NCBI GenBank assembly: GCA_035301285.1
Contig: DATGUN010000105.1
Span: 32,443-96,442 of the forward strand
DNA length: 64,000 bases
Reading direction: 5' to 3'
DNA from: DATGUN01 sp035301285
Lineage (GTDB): Bacteria; Bacillota; Bacilli; Bacillales; Amphibacillaceae
Positions 55,164 to 64,000 of this stretch are shown piece after piece. Positions within the stretch are counted from its first letter, which is position 1. The number at the start of each line of letters is the position of its first letter. The translations under genes were made by a program, and so were the position numbers. The notes beneath the pieces are model-generated. The model saw only the letters and a list, made by a program, of their open reading frames with translations, was not told the DNA's origin and searched no databases.

Positions 55164-56675
55164 TTACATATACGTATGAACACCCGGTCCATATGGTATG
55201 CCGGTGAAGTAAAATACAGCTACCATGATGATCCATGTTATGAAAAATATGAGTGAATATGGCAGCATCAACGAAATATACGTTCCGACATTTGCTTTTT
55301 TATCATATTTCTGGATAAACGACAGCACAATAATCATGTACGGGAATAACGGTGTAACGATATTCATGGATGAATCGGCTACACGATAAGCCACTTGGGT
55401 AAACGCCGGATGATATCCCAGCTGCATGAACATCGGCACGAATATCGGGCCTTCGATTGCCCATTTAGCCGATCCGGAAGTAACCAACAAATTCAAAAGC
55501 GCCGTGAATATCATATAACCTAGAATAAGCCCGAATCCCGTGAAATTAACCGATTCCAGAAATTCAGCACCATTGACCGCAACCCAGACACCTAGATTGG
55601 ACCATTCGAAAAAAGCGATGAATTGGGCAATTGCAAATACCATTACAATGAAGTTCGTCATATCTTTCATCGCCTCGCCCATGTAATGACTGATGTCTTT
55701 GCTCGCTTTGATTTTCCCGACCGTTATTCCGAAAGTTACCCCGATGATCACAAACAAGAAGAACAGTAATGGAACGATCCCGTCCAAGAAAGGTGAATCG
55801 ATAATCTGACCATCCTCCCCGAGTAATGGACTATTCGGGACCAACAAGGTGATGACGATGATTGCTATATAGATCAATGCCGCCATCAGGGACATCACCA
55901 ATCCCTTTTTAGCATTGGGCAATTCTTCCTCTTCCTCTTCTTCAACTGCGTCGCCTTCATACTTTCCAAGTCTCGGTTCAATAAAACGAGATGTCACAAG
56001 TCCACCAACAAATGTCAGCACAAATACCGAAGCAATATTGAAAAACCAATTATCAAGTGGGGTTACCTTAATCGTATCATCCACTATGGCCGCTGCTTCA
56101 GTAGAAATACCCGATAACAATACGTCCGTTCCTGCTATCGCCAAATTAGCTGTAAATCCCGCACCAGCTCCAGCGAAACCCGCCGCTAAACCTGCAAGGG
56201 GATGCCGTCCGACTTTATAGAAAACAAGTGCACCTAGCGGAGGAATAATGACATTTGCCGCATCAGAAGCAAGATTCCCCATGATACCGATAAATACCAG
56301 TGCATACGTAAGCAATGCAGGTGGTGATTTTAATATGGTCTTACGGATTGCATAATCCATCAAGCCGACTTTTTCCGCAAGACCGATGCCGAGCATCATG
56401 ACCAATACCAGACCAAATGGTGCAAAACCTGTAAAGTTATCAAGAAAAGAGTCCAGTATAAACTGTAGTCCATCAGCGGACAGAAGGTTTTTGATCGGCT
56501 CGTCTTCACCTGTACCTGGGTGGGTTACCGAAGCATTGAACATGCTGAAAATAAGAGACACAAATAAAACGACAACAGCCAGACCAACAAATAACACAAA
56601 CGGGTCCGGTAGTTTATTTCCGATGCGTTCAATCACGTCAAGAATGCGTTGAAAAAAACTCTTTTTCGTTTTCAT
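55164..56675 (-). CDS. abgT: AbgT family transporter
   Basis: 503 residues, about 11-13 membrane helices and two re-entrant hairpins, from ATG 56675 after GGGGGA. Landmarks: NKLPDPFVLFVGLAVVVLF, GNLASDAANVIIPPLGALVF, FAGAGAGFTANLAIAGTDVLLSGIS, TSGSAKWAIEGPIFVPMFM and ADSSMNIVTPLFPYMI. E. coli AbgT imports p-aminobenzoyl-glutamate with the proton or sodium gradient; some homologues (MtrF, YdaH) export p-aminobenzoate or sulfonamides. Sitting between the two abg-type hydrolase genes favours import. Confidence 0.9.
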   Translation of the reverse strand: MKTKKSFFQRILDVIERIGNKLPDPFVLFVGLAVVVLFVSLIFSMFNASVTHPGTGEDEPIKNLLSADGLQFILDSFLDNFTGFAPFGLVLVMMLGIGLAEKVGLMDYAIRKTILKSPPALLTYALVFIGIMGNLASDAANVIIPPLGALVFYKVGRHPLAGLAAGFAGAGAGFTANLAIAGTDVLLSGISTEAAAIVDDTIKVTPLDNWFFNIASVFVLTFVGGLVTSRFIEPRLGKYEGDAVEEEEEEELPNAKKGLVMSLMAALIYIAIIVITLLVPNSPLLGEDGQIIDSPFLDGIVPLLFFLFVIIGVTFGITVGKIKASKDISHYMGEAMKDMTNFIVMVFAIAQFIAFFEWSNLGVWVAVNGAEFLESVNFTGFGLILGYMIFTALLNLLVTSGSAKWAIEGPIFVPMFMQLGYHPAFTQVAYRVADSSMNIVTPLFPYMIIVLSFIQKYDKKANVGTYISLMLPYSLIFFITWIIMVAVFYFTGIPYGPGVHTYM

Positions 56676-56708
56676 CAAAATCCCCCGCTCTCTATTTTAA
56701 TGATGTCG

Positions 56709-58136
56709 TTACTGACCTAGTTTGGACGGACTTACACCCTCTGGAATCGGGCACATGTAATCATTGTCTTCTCTGAATTCCTTGAACTCCTTCTTAACCT
56801 CAGCAAGATCTTCCTTTGATTCAAATAATCTTATTCCGGCCAAAGTCATACTAGCAGCAGAACGAAACATACCTCTGTTGGCAAACGAACTCAATCCCTG
56901 GGCAGTCATTTGCCATGTATGAAGCGATGTTCCAAGTGCAGACGTAGCAGCCGTCAACTGAGCAACAGGAACAACCCAGCTCACATCGGAGACATCCGTT
57001 GATGCCATCCATGTTCCATCCGATGGATCATAAGGTGATACAGAATCCGATACATATTTACCAGCAAATTCGCTGCCATCACCGACATAGCCAACCCCTC
57101 TTATCATATTCAAATAGTTTTCTTTTTCCTCATCCGAAAACGTGGCCCATAACTGTTCGGCGTATGCCTTTTCTTCCACGGAAGGTACCCCAGCACCAAT
57201 ATCTTGTAAATTCGAATACAGTATTCTTTCCAAATGCCGGTTCGGAATATAGTTGGAACATCCTTTATCGAAAGTTAGATCCATCTCTGTTTCCGTCATC
57301 AATGCCGCACCCTCAGCGATCTTGACAACACGTTTATAAATTTCATCAACCTGTTTCACCCTTGGGGCACGAATTAAATAAACAACCTCAGACTGTGCCT
57401 GTACCACATTCGGCGAAATACCTCCCGTATTGGTCACGGCATAATGTATACGTGCTTCAGGTATAACATGCTCCCGGAGATAATTGGCTCCGGAATTCAT
57501 CAATTCAACGGCATCAAGTGCACTTCGTCCAAGATGGGGCGCATTGGCAGCATGTGCCGAAGTCCCTTTAAAACGAAATGTCACTTGATAATTCGCTAAG
57601 GTCGTCAAACTCATGATGGCATTCGCTGGAGATGGATGCCATGTCAAAGCAGCATCGACTCCCTGGAATGCGCCATCCCGTACCATGAACGTCTTCCCTG
57701 ATCCACCTTCTTCGCCAGGGCAGCCGAAAAACTTGACCGTTCCAGGCAAATTATTTTCTTCCAAGTATGCTTTTGTGGCACAAGCTGCAGCAAATGAACT
57801 GGTTCCAAGCAGATTATGTCCACATCCATGCCCGATATCACGTTCCCATGGTTGATACGATGTCTGGTGAGGTTCCTGACTCAACCCTGACAAAGCATCA
57901 AATTCACCCAAAAAACCGATAACCGGTTCTTCGTTTCCAAATGTAGCAACAAAAGCGGTTTCAATATTCGTCACATTATACTCCACTGTAAAACCCATCT
58001 CTTCACATTGCTTTGCCAAGTATTTTGATGAATCATATTCTTCGAAACGTGTTTCAGGATGATAATAGATATAAGAACTGACTGTTTCAAAATAAGTCCG
58101 ATGATCTTTCAAATATTGGTTTACAAATACCTTCAT
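56709..58136 (-). CDS. abgB: p-Aminobenzoyl-glutamate hydrolase subunit B-like M20 peptidase
   Basis: 475 residues from ATG 58136 after GGAGGGG; the frame extends upstream into the next gene without an SD. M20 family with FLGEFDALSGLSQ, IGHGCGHNLLGTSS, catalytic region CPGEEGGSGKTFM, HPSPANAIMS and SAHAANAPHLGRSALDAVELM, all as in AbgB. With the AbgA-like partner it should form the heterodimeric hydrolase. Order here is abgB-abgT-abgA, whereas E. coli has abgA-abgB-abgT. 33 nt separate it from abgT and 40 nt from the upstream hydrolase gene, so one operon. Confidence 0.88.
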   Translation of the reverse strand: MKVFVNQYLKDHRTYFETVSSYIYYHPETRFEEYDSSKYLAKQCEEMGFTVEYNVTNIETAFVATFGNEEPVIGFLGEFDALSGLSQEPHQTSYQPWERDIGHGCGHNLLGTSSFAAACATKAYLEENNLPGTVKFFGCPGEEGGSGKTFMVRDGAFQGVDAALTWHPSPANAIMSLTTLANYQVTFRFKGTSAHAANAPHLGRSALDAVELMNSGANYLREHVIPEARIHYAVTNTGGISPNVVQAQSEVVYLIRAPRVKQVDEIYKRVVKIAEGAALMTETEMDLTFDKGCSNYIPNRHLERILYSNLQDIGAGVPSVEEKAYAEQLWATFSDEEKENYLNMIRGVGYVGDGSEFAGKYVSDSVSPYDPSDGTWMASTDVSDVSWVVPVAQLTAATSALGTSLHTWQMTAQGLSSFANRGMFRSAASMTLAGIRLFESKEDLAEVKKEFKEFREDNDYMCPIPEGVSPSKLGQ

Positions 58137-58176
58137 TTTTTCCCCTCCATGCAAATGATTCATATCGGATTTCTGA

Positions 58177-59421
58177 TCAATTCGCTTCAGATTGTAAATA
58201 CGTGGCAAGCAGCTCCGTACCGTTGACAAGGTTTTGTTCGGACGTATACTCCTTCGGGTCATGACTGATCCCATCACGGCAAGGAATAAATACCAGCCCC
58301 GTCGCCCATCTTTCCGCCATATTCATGGCATCATGGCCAGCTCCACTTATCATGTTCACCGTACGAAATGACAGTCCAAGACTTATGTCCCTCATTTTCT
58401 TTTGTATGGTTCTATTTAAGGCCACTGGTTTATTGTCCACCAATCTATCAATCTCAATAGTCGTTTGAAAGTCTCCCTCGATCTGGCTGCAATAATGATC
58501 TATTTTTTCAACCAACTTCTGTTTTGAATAATCATGGATACTGCGTATATCGATGCCAAGTTCAGCTTTACCGGGTATCGTCGTCATGGCATTGGGTTGG
58601 ATATCAATCTTACTGGCTGTCGCTACCAAATAGGGATCCGATTCATTATTGATTTTCAATGTTTCTTGGTATATATAGGATATGAGCGATGACACAGCAA
58701 CAAGCGCATCTTTCCGTTTATGCATCGGTGTTGTACCTGTATGGTTTGATTCACCATGTACCGTTATACCTAAACGGGTCGGTCGGGCAATGTTTGTGAC
58801 AATCCCGATTTGTGCATTCCTTTCCTCCAAAATATTCCCTTGTTCGATATGGACTTCAACAAATTGTTCCAACGCGTCTTGCGGTAATGTGGCCTTTTCC
58901 AAATCACCCCAATGGATACCCATATTTTCGACCGCCTGTTTGACAGTCATTCCATCCTTATCAACGACATCATTCAATTCGTCATAATCCAATTGACCTG
59001 TTATTGCTTTACTGCCAATCGTAGAAACCCCAAACCGTGCCGATTCCTCAGCGATGAAGCAAATGACGGCGATATTTTTGGTAGGTTGAAAAGATCTCTC
59101 TTTTAATAGATGAATAGCCGCCAAAGAGCAAACGATACCTGCCACCCCGTCGTAGCCTCCGCCGTCATGGACTGTATCCAGATGAGACCCCATCGCAATC
59201 GTAGGTGCATGTTTGTCCACTTCCCATACACCCCAATAATTACCGGCTTTATCTTGATAGGTTTTCAAGCCAAGTCCATCAGCTATTTCTATGAATTGCT
59301 GGTGTGAATCCGCTTCCTCCTTTGTAAAAGCGAGGCGATTGAATGCATGCGGATCTTTCATTTGTTTGACATGATTCAATTGACATAAATAATACGCTAA
59401 CAACTTCCTGATTTGATGCAT
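58177..59421 (-). CDS. Zn-dependent M20 hydrolase (N-carbamoyl-L-amino acid/allantoate amidohydrolase type)
   Basis: 414 residues from ATG 59421 after GAGGTGAGG. M20 family C: metal ligands in GSHLDTVHDGGGYDGVAG, catalytic AEESARFG, FVEVHIEQG, NHTGTTPMHKRKDAL and SGAGHDAMNMA. This subgroup covers L-carbamoylase, allantoate amidohydrolase and ureidoglycine/ureidopropionase enzymes, which release ammonia from ureido groups or hydrolyse N-carbamoyl amino acids. It is the first gene of the abg-type operon, which is unusual company. A cre-like site lies about 140 nt upstream. Confidence 0.85.
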   Translation of the reverse strand: MHQIRKLLAYYLCQLNHVKQMKDPHAFNRLAFTKEEADSHQQFIEIADGLGLKTYQDKAGNYWGVWEVDKHAPTIAMGSHLDTVHDGGGYDGVAGIVCSLAAIHLLKERSFQPTKNIAVICFIAEESARFGVSTIGSKAITGQLDYDELNDVVDKDGMTVKQAVENMGIHWGDLEKATLPQDALEQFVEVHIEQGNILEERNAQIGIVTNIARPTRLGITVHGESNHTGTTPMHKRKDALVAVSSLISYIYQETLKINNESDPYLVATASKIDIQPNAMTTIPGKAELGIDIRSIHDYSKQKLVEKIDHYCSQIEGDFQTTIEIDRLVDNKPVALNRTIQKKMRDISLGLSFRTVNMISGAGHDAMNMAERWATGLVFIPCRDGISHDPKEYTSEQNLVNGTELLATYLQSEAN

Positions 59422-59798
59422 TGCCTCACCTCTTATCATGTTATTGTCATGTGCGAAATGCAGTTTTTAGTTAAAGCACCATTCCATAATAAGTGCTTCA
59501 TACCATTTCTATACAATCGGTAGAAATGCCACTTGATTTTCTATAATCTATCTTTTTTGGTAAACGCTTTCAAATACGTTGGCAAAATATGAATCGGGAT
59601 TATAATATCTTTATTTCATATATAATTAATTTTATATTTTAGACCAGTATACATCCTACGTCAATATATAATGTAAAAGATTTATCTTGTTCCAAAAAGT
59701 TCATTCATTAAGATTACATCGCTTCTCATCTTGTCGTTCAAATTTGGACTACTGATACCAGAAAGACTATCCCCATTGATAAAAGGCCAGCACGTTTT
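59422..59798. other. Intergenic region upstream of the abg-type operon
   Basis: Holds the operon's promoter area. Minus strand TTGAAA-17 nt-TAGATT near 59545-59573 is a possible promoter and overlaps the cre-like site. The remainder to 59798 is very AT-rich, with no gene seen. Confidence 0.45.
59559..59572 (-). promoter_or_regulatory. Candidate catabolite-responsive element (cre) for CcpA
   Basis: Minus strand TGAAAGCGTTTACC fits the cre consensus TGWNANCGNTNWCA at all but the last base. It overlaps a possible -35 to spacer region upstream of the abg-type operon, so CcpA would repress it when good sugars are present. Confidence 0.55.
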
Positions 59799-60779
59799 TT
59801 ATACATTATACCGGTACACACCCCCACGTTTTTCCCTTTGGCATTCCCCTTTATTCCGCAAATATTCCAAATGGGCAAAGGTCTCTCCAATCGCAAAACG
59901 TGTCTCATGGATATTCAATTTTTTCTGGAATAGTATACTGCAAGCCTCGTAGATTGTCATGCCGCCTGTTATGCCTTCCAACAAAATATCCAACCGTCGT
60001 TCATGATGTGCCATGATTTCATCAATCCGGTCATTGGCACCATAAAATGGGTTTCCGTGCGATGGAACAACCAAATCGACATCCAACACTTTCACCTTTT
60101 CCAAAGAATGCAGATAGCTCTTTAATGGGTTCGGATCCCCGTGAAACCAGTACGATATATTAGGGGTGATTTTCGGCAAAATATGATCTGTGGAAAGCAG
60201 CATATGACGTTCTTTATTATAAAAACAAACAAGTCCATCAGAATGTCCAGGCGTGTGAATGACTTCATACATGTATTTTCCTATGCGGATCATTTCACCC
60301 TCGTCAAGATGATGATCGATCGATGGATAAGGTGTGACGCGCTCAACAAAGCCTTCTGTATTCTGCGTCATTTTATCTGCCATTGGGGCTGGAATGCCCG
60401 CCATCTCATAATTTTTATTGAGATCTGATAGAAACACATCCTTCCATGCATTTAATGCCATATCCGCATCAATCTGCGTCATGGACAAACGTGCTCCCGT
60501 TTTTTGTTGCATTCCTCCTGCATAGCCGAAATGGTCTGGGTGATAATGGGTGATGATGATATCGTCAATCTTCTTTCCCTCTAAAATATCATCCCATCTT
60601 GCCACCGTCTCCTGATTATGCAAACCTGTATCAATCACTGTCCATCCTTCATCGCTTTCCGCCATAAAACAATTGACATGATTAAGGCGAAAAGGAAGCT
60701 CCAAGGTTACCGGGTACAATTGATATGACTTAAGCGTTTCCATTATATCATGATCGTTTTCTATGCTTTGGTTTGTCAT
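59799..60779 (-). CDS. MBL-fold metallo-hydrolase
   Basis: 326 residues with the metallo-beta-lactamase fold in the first 230: metal ligands in THYHPDHFGYAGG (His78, His80, Asp82, His83), EVIHTPGHSDG (third His), LSTDHILPKI (Asp) and VPSHGNPF. A C-terminal helical domain (about 245-326), as in LACTB2/RNase Z-like short hydrolases. No signal peptide; ATG 60779 follows GAGAGGAG. Family members hydrolyse thioesters, lactones or act on nucleic acids; the substrate is unknown. Confidence 0.83.
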   Translation of the reverse strand: MTNQSIENDHDIMETLKSYQLYPVTLELPFRLNHVNCFMAESDEGWTVIDTGLHNQETVARWDDILEGKKIDDIIITHYHPDHFGYAGGMQQKTGARLSMTQIDADMALNAWKDVFLSDLNKNYEMAGIPAPMADKMTQNTEGFVERVTPYPSIDHHLDEGEMIRIGKYMYEVIHTPGHSDGLVCFYNKERHMLLSTDHILPKITPNISYWFHGDPNPLKSYLHSLEKVKVLDVDLVVPSHGNPFYGANDRIDEIMAHHERRLDILLEGITGGMTIYEACSILFQKKLNIHETRFAIGETFAHLEYLRNKGECQREKRGGVYRYNV

Positions 60780-60855
60780 TTTCTTCTCCTCTCTTAAACA
60801 ATACTTCCTTCTATTCTATCATGTTGTTTTTTATTGACACGAAATAAACGATATT

Positions 60856-60885
60856 TTGAAATAACATTATTATTGTCGTTATAAA
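60856..60885 (+). promoter_or_regulatory. Promoter of the ESS symporter-hydrolase unit
   Basis: TTGAAA (60856-60861), 18-nt spacer, TATAAA (60880-60885), leaving a leader of roughly 110 nt before ATG 61000. Confidence 0.5.
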
Positions 60886-60999
60886 GAAGGTCAATATTTT
60901 TTCTGCATCATCATTCTCTATGGATACGTCAGTTTAATAAAAAAAACAGCCGGGAACACGAATAGAAACACCAATTTTAATCATTAAGGAGACATGAAT

Positions 61000-62403
61000 A
61001 TGACACCTGATCAAATTGGTTTCGGATTATTATACCTTGGTTTGTTCCTGTTAATCGGAAAATGGATACGCATCCGTGTAAAGTGGATGCAGAACCTATT
61101 CCTTCCGTCCTCGATCATCGGTGGTTTTCTCGCTTTGATTATGGGACCACAAATATTGGGGCGCATTTTGAAATCGGTCACAAGTGCTGATTCAATTTGG
61201 GCCGATGGCATCATTCCATCGGATATCATCGATGTATGGGATCCATTACCCGGTTTAATGATAAATGTCGTCTTTGCAACACTATTTTTGGGCACTGTTC
61301 TTCCGAATCTGAAAAAGGTTTGGAAAATCGGTGGCCCGCAACTTGCATTTGGCTGGTCATTGGGATGGGGCCAGTATGTATTCGGACTTCTTCTATCCAT
61401 GCTCGTGCTGGTCCCATTTTTTGACATGCCCCCATTTGTAGGGGCCTTGATCGAAATGGCTTTTGAAGGTGGTCACGGAACAGTAGGCGGTCTTAAAGAT
61501 ACCTTTGGAAACCTTGGATTCTCAGAAGCCTACGATCTTGCTATCGGGCTCGCCACCGTCGGTATATTATCGGGCGTCATCATCGGCATTATAGCAATCA
61601 ATTGGGCAGTAAGGAAAAACAAGACAAAAGTCATCAAAGATAAAGAAACAACGTCTGCTCTGAAAAAGGCTGGCATTGTGGAATTCGAAAACAGGGAGCC
61701 TGCTGCTGATATGACACTTCGTCCAGAATCGATCGAGCCCCTATCATTTCATTTTGCTTTAACCGGTGTTGCCATTCTGGTTGGTTACGCATTGCTTCAG
61801 GGCATTGTTTGGCTTGAAAAAACACTTATCGGCTCTGATTTCATGACATATGTGCCACTTTTCCCATTAGCCATGATTGGTGGTATCATCGTTCAATTGT
61901 TTTTCAGCAAGATAGACAAGGCGCATATCATGGACCGGAAAATGATAAACCGAATACAAGGTTTCTCACTCGATATTTTAATCGTCGCTGCCATTGCCAC
62001 TATCTCCTTGGATGTGATTGGCGAATATATCATTCCATTCATACTTCTATCAGTTGTAGGTATTCTATGGAATGTGTTCGGACTATTTGTGCTCGGGCCT
62101 CGAATCCTACCTTCCTATTGGTTTGAGAGGAGCATTGGTGACTTTGGTCAATCGACGGGTATTACTGCAACCGGATTGCTCTTGATGCGTGTGGTCGATC
62201 CGGAAATGAAATCACCTGCATACGAAGGTTTCGGATACAAACAACTTGTATTTGAGCCTTTCTTGGGCGGTGGCCTTGTTACAGCATTGTCTGCGCCTCT
62301 TGTTTTCAAGTTTGGTCCGTTGCCATTTTTCATCTTTTCTACCGTCATGCTGTTGATTGGTTTACTTGCCGGACTGCTGTATTTCAGAAAGATGAAAAAA
62401 TAA
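61000..62403 (+). CDS. Sodium/glutamate symporter family protein (ESS/GltS-like)
   Basis: 467 residues from ATG 61000 (AAGGAG 8 nt upstream; ATG 60994 is too near). About ten to twelve membrane helices in two inverted halves. ESS signatures: LFLPSSIIGGFLAL, IEMAFEGGHGTVGGLKDTF and SIGDFGQSTGITATGLLLMRVVDP. GltS imports L-glutamate with Na+; long members like this one vary in the middle loop and may take other acidic or carbamoylated amino acids. It lies 80 nt before a carbamoylase-type hydrolase gene on the same strand, suggesting uptake of that enzyme's substrate or product. Confidence 0.87.
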   Translation: MTPDQIGFGLLYLGLFLLIGKWIRIRVKWMQNLFLPSSIIGGFLALIMGPQILGRILKSVTSADSIWADGIIPSDIIDVWDPLPGLMINVVFATLFLGTVLPNLKKVWKIGGPQLAFGWSLGWGQYVFGLLLSMLVLVPFFDMPPFVGALIEMAFEGGHGTVGGLKDTFGNLGFSEAYDLAIGLATVGILSGVIIGIIAINWAVRKNKTKVIKDKETTSALKKAGIVEFENREPAADMTLRPESIEPLSFHFALTGVAILVGYALLQGIVWLEKTLIGSDFMTYVPLFPLAMIGGIIVQLFFSKIDKAHIMDRKMINRIQGFSLDILIVAAIATISLDVIGEYIIPFILLSVVGILWNVFGLFVLGPRILPSYWFERSIGDFGQSTGITATGLLLMRVVDPEMKSPAYEGFGYKQLVFEPFLGGGLVTALSAPLVFKFGPLPFFIFSTVMLLIGLLAGLLYFRKMKK

Positions 62404-62483
62404 TGATAAAAGAAACGGCTCGTATCATGCAGCTATTTACGGTAGGATAGAAACAACACCATTTTTCAAATAAGGAGATAGTC

Positions 62484-63788
62484 ATGACTACACATCATCA
62501 TACAAATCTATATACAAACTTAACCGACAGCTACGATACCAAAAAAGATTATTCAGGAATCACCGGCGAGAGGATTGCCGATCGACTGCAACAACTATCG
62601 CAAATTGGGCCTGATCCTGATGGCGGTGTAACACGTCCAGGGTATTCGGACAATGAGAAAACCGCTAAACGGTTGGTCCAAACATGGATGCAAGAAGCGG
62701 GACTCGAAGTATATGAAGATGGTGCCGGCAATGTCATAGGTAGATTGAGCGGAAAAGACAATCAATCACCGGCCATCGCCTCTGGTTCACATGTTGACAC
62801 GGTGCCGAATGGCGGCAATTTTGACGGAACAGTCGGTGTGCTGGCGGCTATCGAAGTTGCTGAAGCATGGAAACATACTGGTTATACACCACAAAAACCA
62901 TATGAAATCATCGTATTTTCAGATGAGGAAGGCTCACGATTCAGCAGCGGACTGACAGGAAGCATGGCCATGACCGGGGATCGGGATATGGCCACCCAGA
63001 AACAATTAGTCGACTATGATGGTAAATCATTTGAAGAGGTTCTCAAAGCATATGGCACTTCACTACACTCTTTTGAAACAGCCATAAAAGATTTGAGTAA
63101 GCTGAATCTTTTCATAGAAGTCCATATCGAACAAGGAACACAACTTGAAAAAGAACATCTCCCGGTCGGTATTGTTTCGGGTATAGCCGGACCCGCACGA
63201 CTTGACGTTACCTTTACCGGAGAAGCAGGTCACGCGGGCAGCACACCTATGATCGGACGAAAAGACGCGTTGGTTGCAAGCGGTGTGTTTTTGGAAAATA
63301 CTTCACATCTCCCCGGTAAAGTAAGCGATACTGCCGTTGCAACGGTTGGGCAGCTTAATGTTCATCCGAATGGTGCAAACGTCATCCCTGAAGAAGTGAA
63401 AATGACAGTCGATATTCGGGATATCCACGAAGAGTCACGCGACAATCTACTTAATATGATTGCGGATGAAGCGAAACAAATCGCCAAAAACCGTCATATC
63501 GGTTGTCAAGTTCGGGAAACATTGAAAATCAAGCCGATACCTATCAAACAAGAGCTGCAAAATCAGTTAAGCGACATTATAGAAAAACACGGCTTCAATA
63601 CGTTATATATACCTAGCGGCGCGGGACATGATGCCATGAATATGGGAAGGCACACAGACGCCTGCATGCTGTTTGTCCGAAGTAAAAATGGAATAAGTCA
63701 TCATCCTGATGAATGGTCAACATTGAATGACATTGTCACAACGATACATGTTTTAAAGTCATTTATAGAAGAAAAAATGAAAGAGTGA
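62484..63788 (+). CDS. Zn-dependent M20 hydrolase (N-carbamoyl-L-amino acid hydrolase type)
   Basis: 434 residues; ATG 62484 after AAGGAGAT. Second M20 family C member here: GSHVDTVPNGGNFDGTVGVLAAIEV (metal His/Asp), FSDEEGSRFSSG (catalytic Glu), FIEVHIEQGTQLE, GHAGSTPMIGRKDAL and PSGAGHDAMNMG. The first 25 residues, with His-Thr repeats, extend beyond the usual start. It resembles L-carbamoylase/hydantoinase-pathway AmaB enzymes or ureidoglycolate-type hydrolases. It shares family with 58177-59421 but is clearly diverged. Operon with the ESS symporter; a strong terminator follows. Confidence 0.87.
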   Translation: MTTHHHTNLYTNLTDSYDTKKDYSGITGERIADRLQQLSQIGPDPDGGVTRPGYSDNEKTAKRLVQTWMQEAGLEVYEDGAGNVIGRLSGKDNQSPAIASGSHVDTVPNGGNFDGTVGVLAAIEVAEAWKHTGYTPQKPYEIIVFSDEEGSRFSSGLTGSMAMTGDRDMATQKQLVDYDGKSFEEVLKAYGTSLHSFETAIKDLSKLNLFIEVHIEQGTQLEKEHLPVGIVSGIAGPARLDVTFTGEAGHAGSTPMIGRKDALVASGVFLENTSHLPGKVSDTAVATVGQLNVHPNGANVIPEEVKMTVDIRDIHEESRDNLLNMIADEAKQIAKNRHIGCQVRETLKIKPIPIKQELQNQLSDIIEKHGFNTLYIPSGAGHDAMNMGRHTDACMLFVRSKNGISHHPDEWSTLNDIVTTIHVLKSFIEEKMKE

Positions 63789-63872
63789 TGTTTACTGCCT
63801 TAGAGGGTTGGAAAGAAGTTTTATCTGCGTCAAAGGATTTGCCGAGTTCGACGGTTTCTGGGAGTGTAATAT

Positions 63873-63923
63873 AAACTGTGTAAGTAAGAAATGCGTACGG
63901 TTTCTTGCTCACACAGTTTTTTT
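63873..63923 (+). terminator. Rho-independent terminator of the symporter-hydrolase unit
   Basis: A near-perfect 19-bp stem (63873-63891 with 63901-63919) with a 9-nt loop, running into T7, 85 nt after the stop. Confidence 0.92.
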
Positions 63924-63964
63924 ATTTGGTAGAATGTAATTAATAGACGAGAGGAGAGATTTTG

Positions 63965-64000
63965 ATGGCAAACCCTAAAAGAAATCCTAACTCCGAAGAT
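63965..64000 (+). CDS. Start of a gene cut by the window edge
   Basis: ATG 63965 follows GAGGAGAG at suitable spacing and reads MANPKRNPNSED up to the last base. Only 12 codons are visible, so the product cannot be identified. A TAGAAT near 63930 may be its -10. Confidence 0.55.
   Translation, partial: MANPKRNPNSED

Overview
The window looks like chromosomal DNA of a low-GC Bacillaceae. Ribosome binding sites are strong (GGAGG type), TTG and GTG starts are common, and the families are typical of Bacillus relatives (ABC-F YfmR, ResA/CcdA, TerC/YjbE, CtaB, RocD, BceRS-BceAB, DUF3231). Exported proteins are very rich in Asp and Glu, and there are an NhaC-type antiporter and an ESS-type glutamate/Na+ symporter. 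This points to a halophilic or halotolerant member near Virgibacillus, Oceanobacillus or Lentibacillus; the genus is inference. I saw no rRNA, tRNA, CRISPR array, transposase or prophage.

Layout. 1-12.9 kb: the 3' end of an acyl-CoA dehydrogenase and a GabD-like aldehyde dehydrogenase (+), a large secreted bacillopeptidase F-like protease (-), then a five-gene minus-strand operon: aminotransferase, TPP enzyme, aldehyde dehydrogenase, L-lysine 6-dehydrogenase-like enzyme and an IclR regulator. Read together these could carry lysine through 2-aminoadipate and 2-oxoadipate towards glutarate and glutaryl-CoA. The operon has a good sigma-A promoter with an IclR-like palindrome just downstream. 13.1-15.9 kb: divergent kynU-kynB-kynA operon, tryptophan to anthranilate. 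16-31 kb: housekeeping and redox genes (CoA-disulfide reductase-like, TerC, C45 acyltransferase/peptidase, YfmR, ResA-like/CcdA/membrane protein operon, P1 peptidase, CtaB, double AhpD domain protein, folE with an atypical SDR, DUF3231). 31-37 kb: signal-less helical-backbone metal receptor, arylamine N-acetyltransferase, M23 lipoprotein, SDR, and divergent extracytoplasmic SodC and MsrA. 37.5-42 kb: a complete BceRS-BceAB antimicrobial-peptide module with a match to the BceR box at the end of bceS.

42-64 kb: transport and scavenging. NhaC antiporter, creatininase-family amidohydrolase, PbuE-like exporter, ornithine aminotransferase, AEC and MFS carriers, an anchored protein with a 27-nt in-frame duplication, a PBP4-type D-Ala-D-Ala carboxypeptidase, an abgB-abgT-abgA p-aminobenzoyl-glutamate uptake and cleavage set preceded by a carbamoylase-like M20 hydrolase and a cre site, an MBL hydrolase, then an ESS symporter followed by a second carbamoylase-like hydrolase. 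The final 36 bases start another gene.

The overall theme is recovery of carbon and nitrogen from amino acids, peptides and amide-linked metabolites. Functions come from motif reading without database searches; operon membership and regulation are inferred from spacing and sequence signals.
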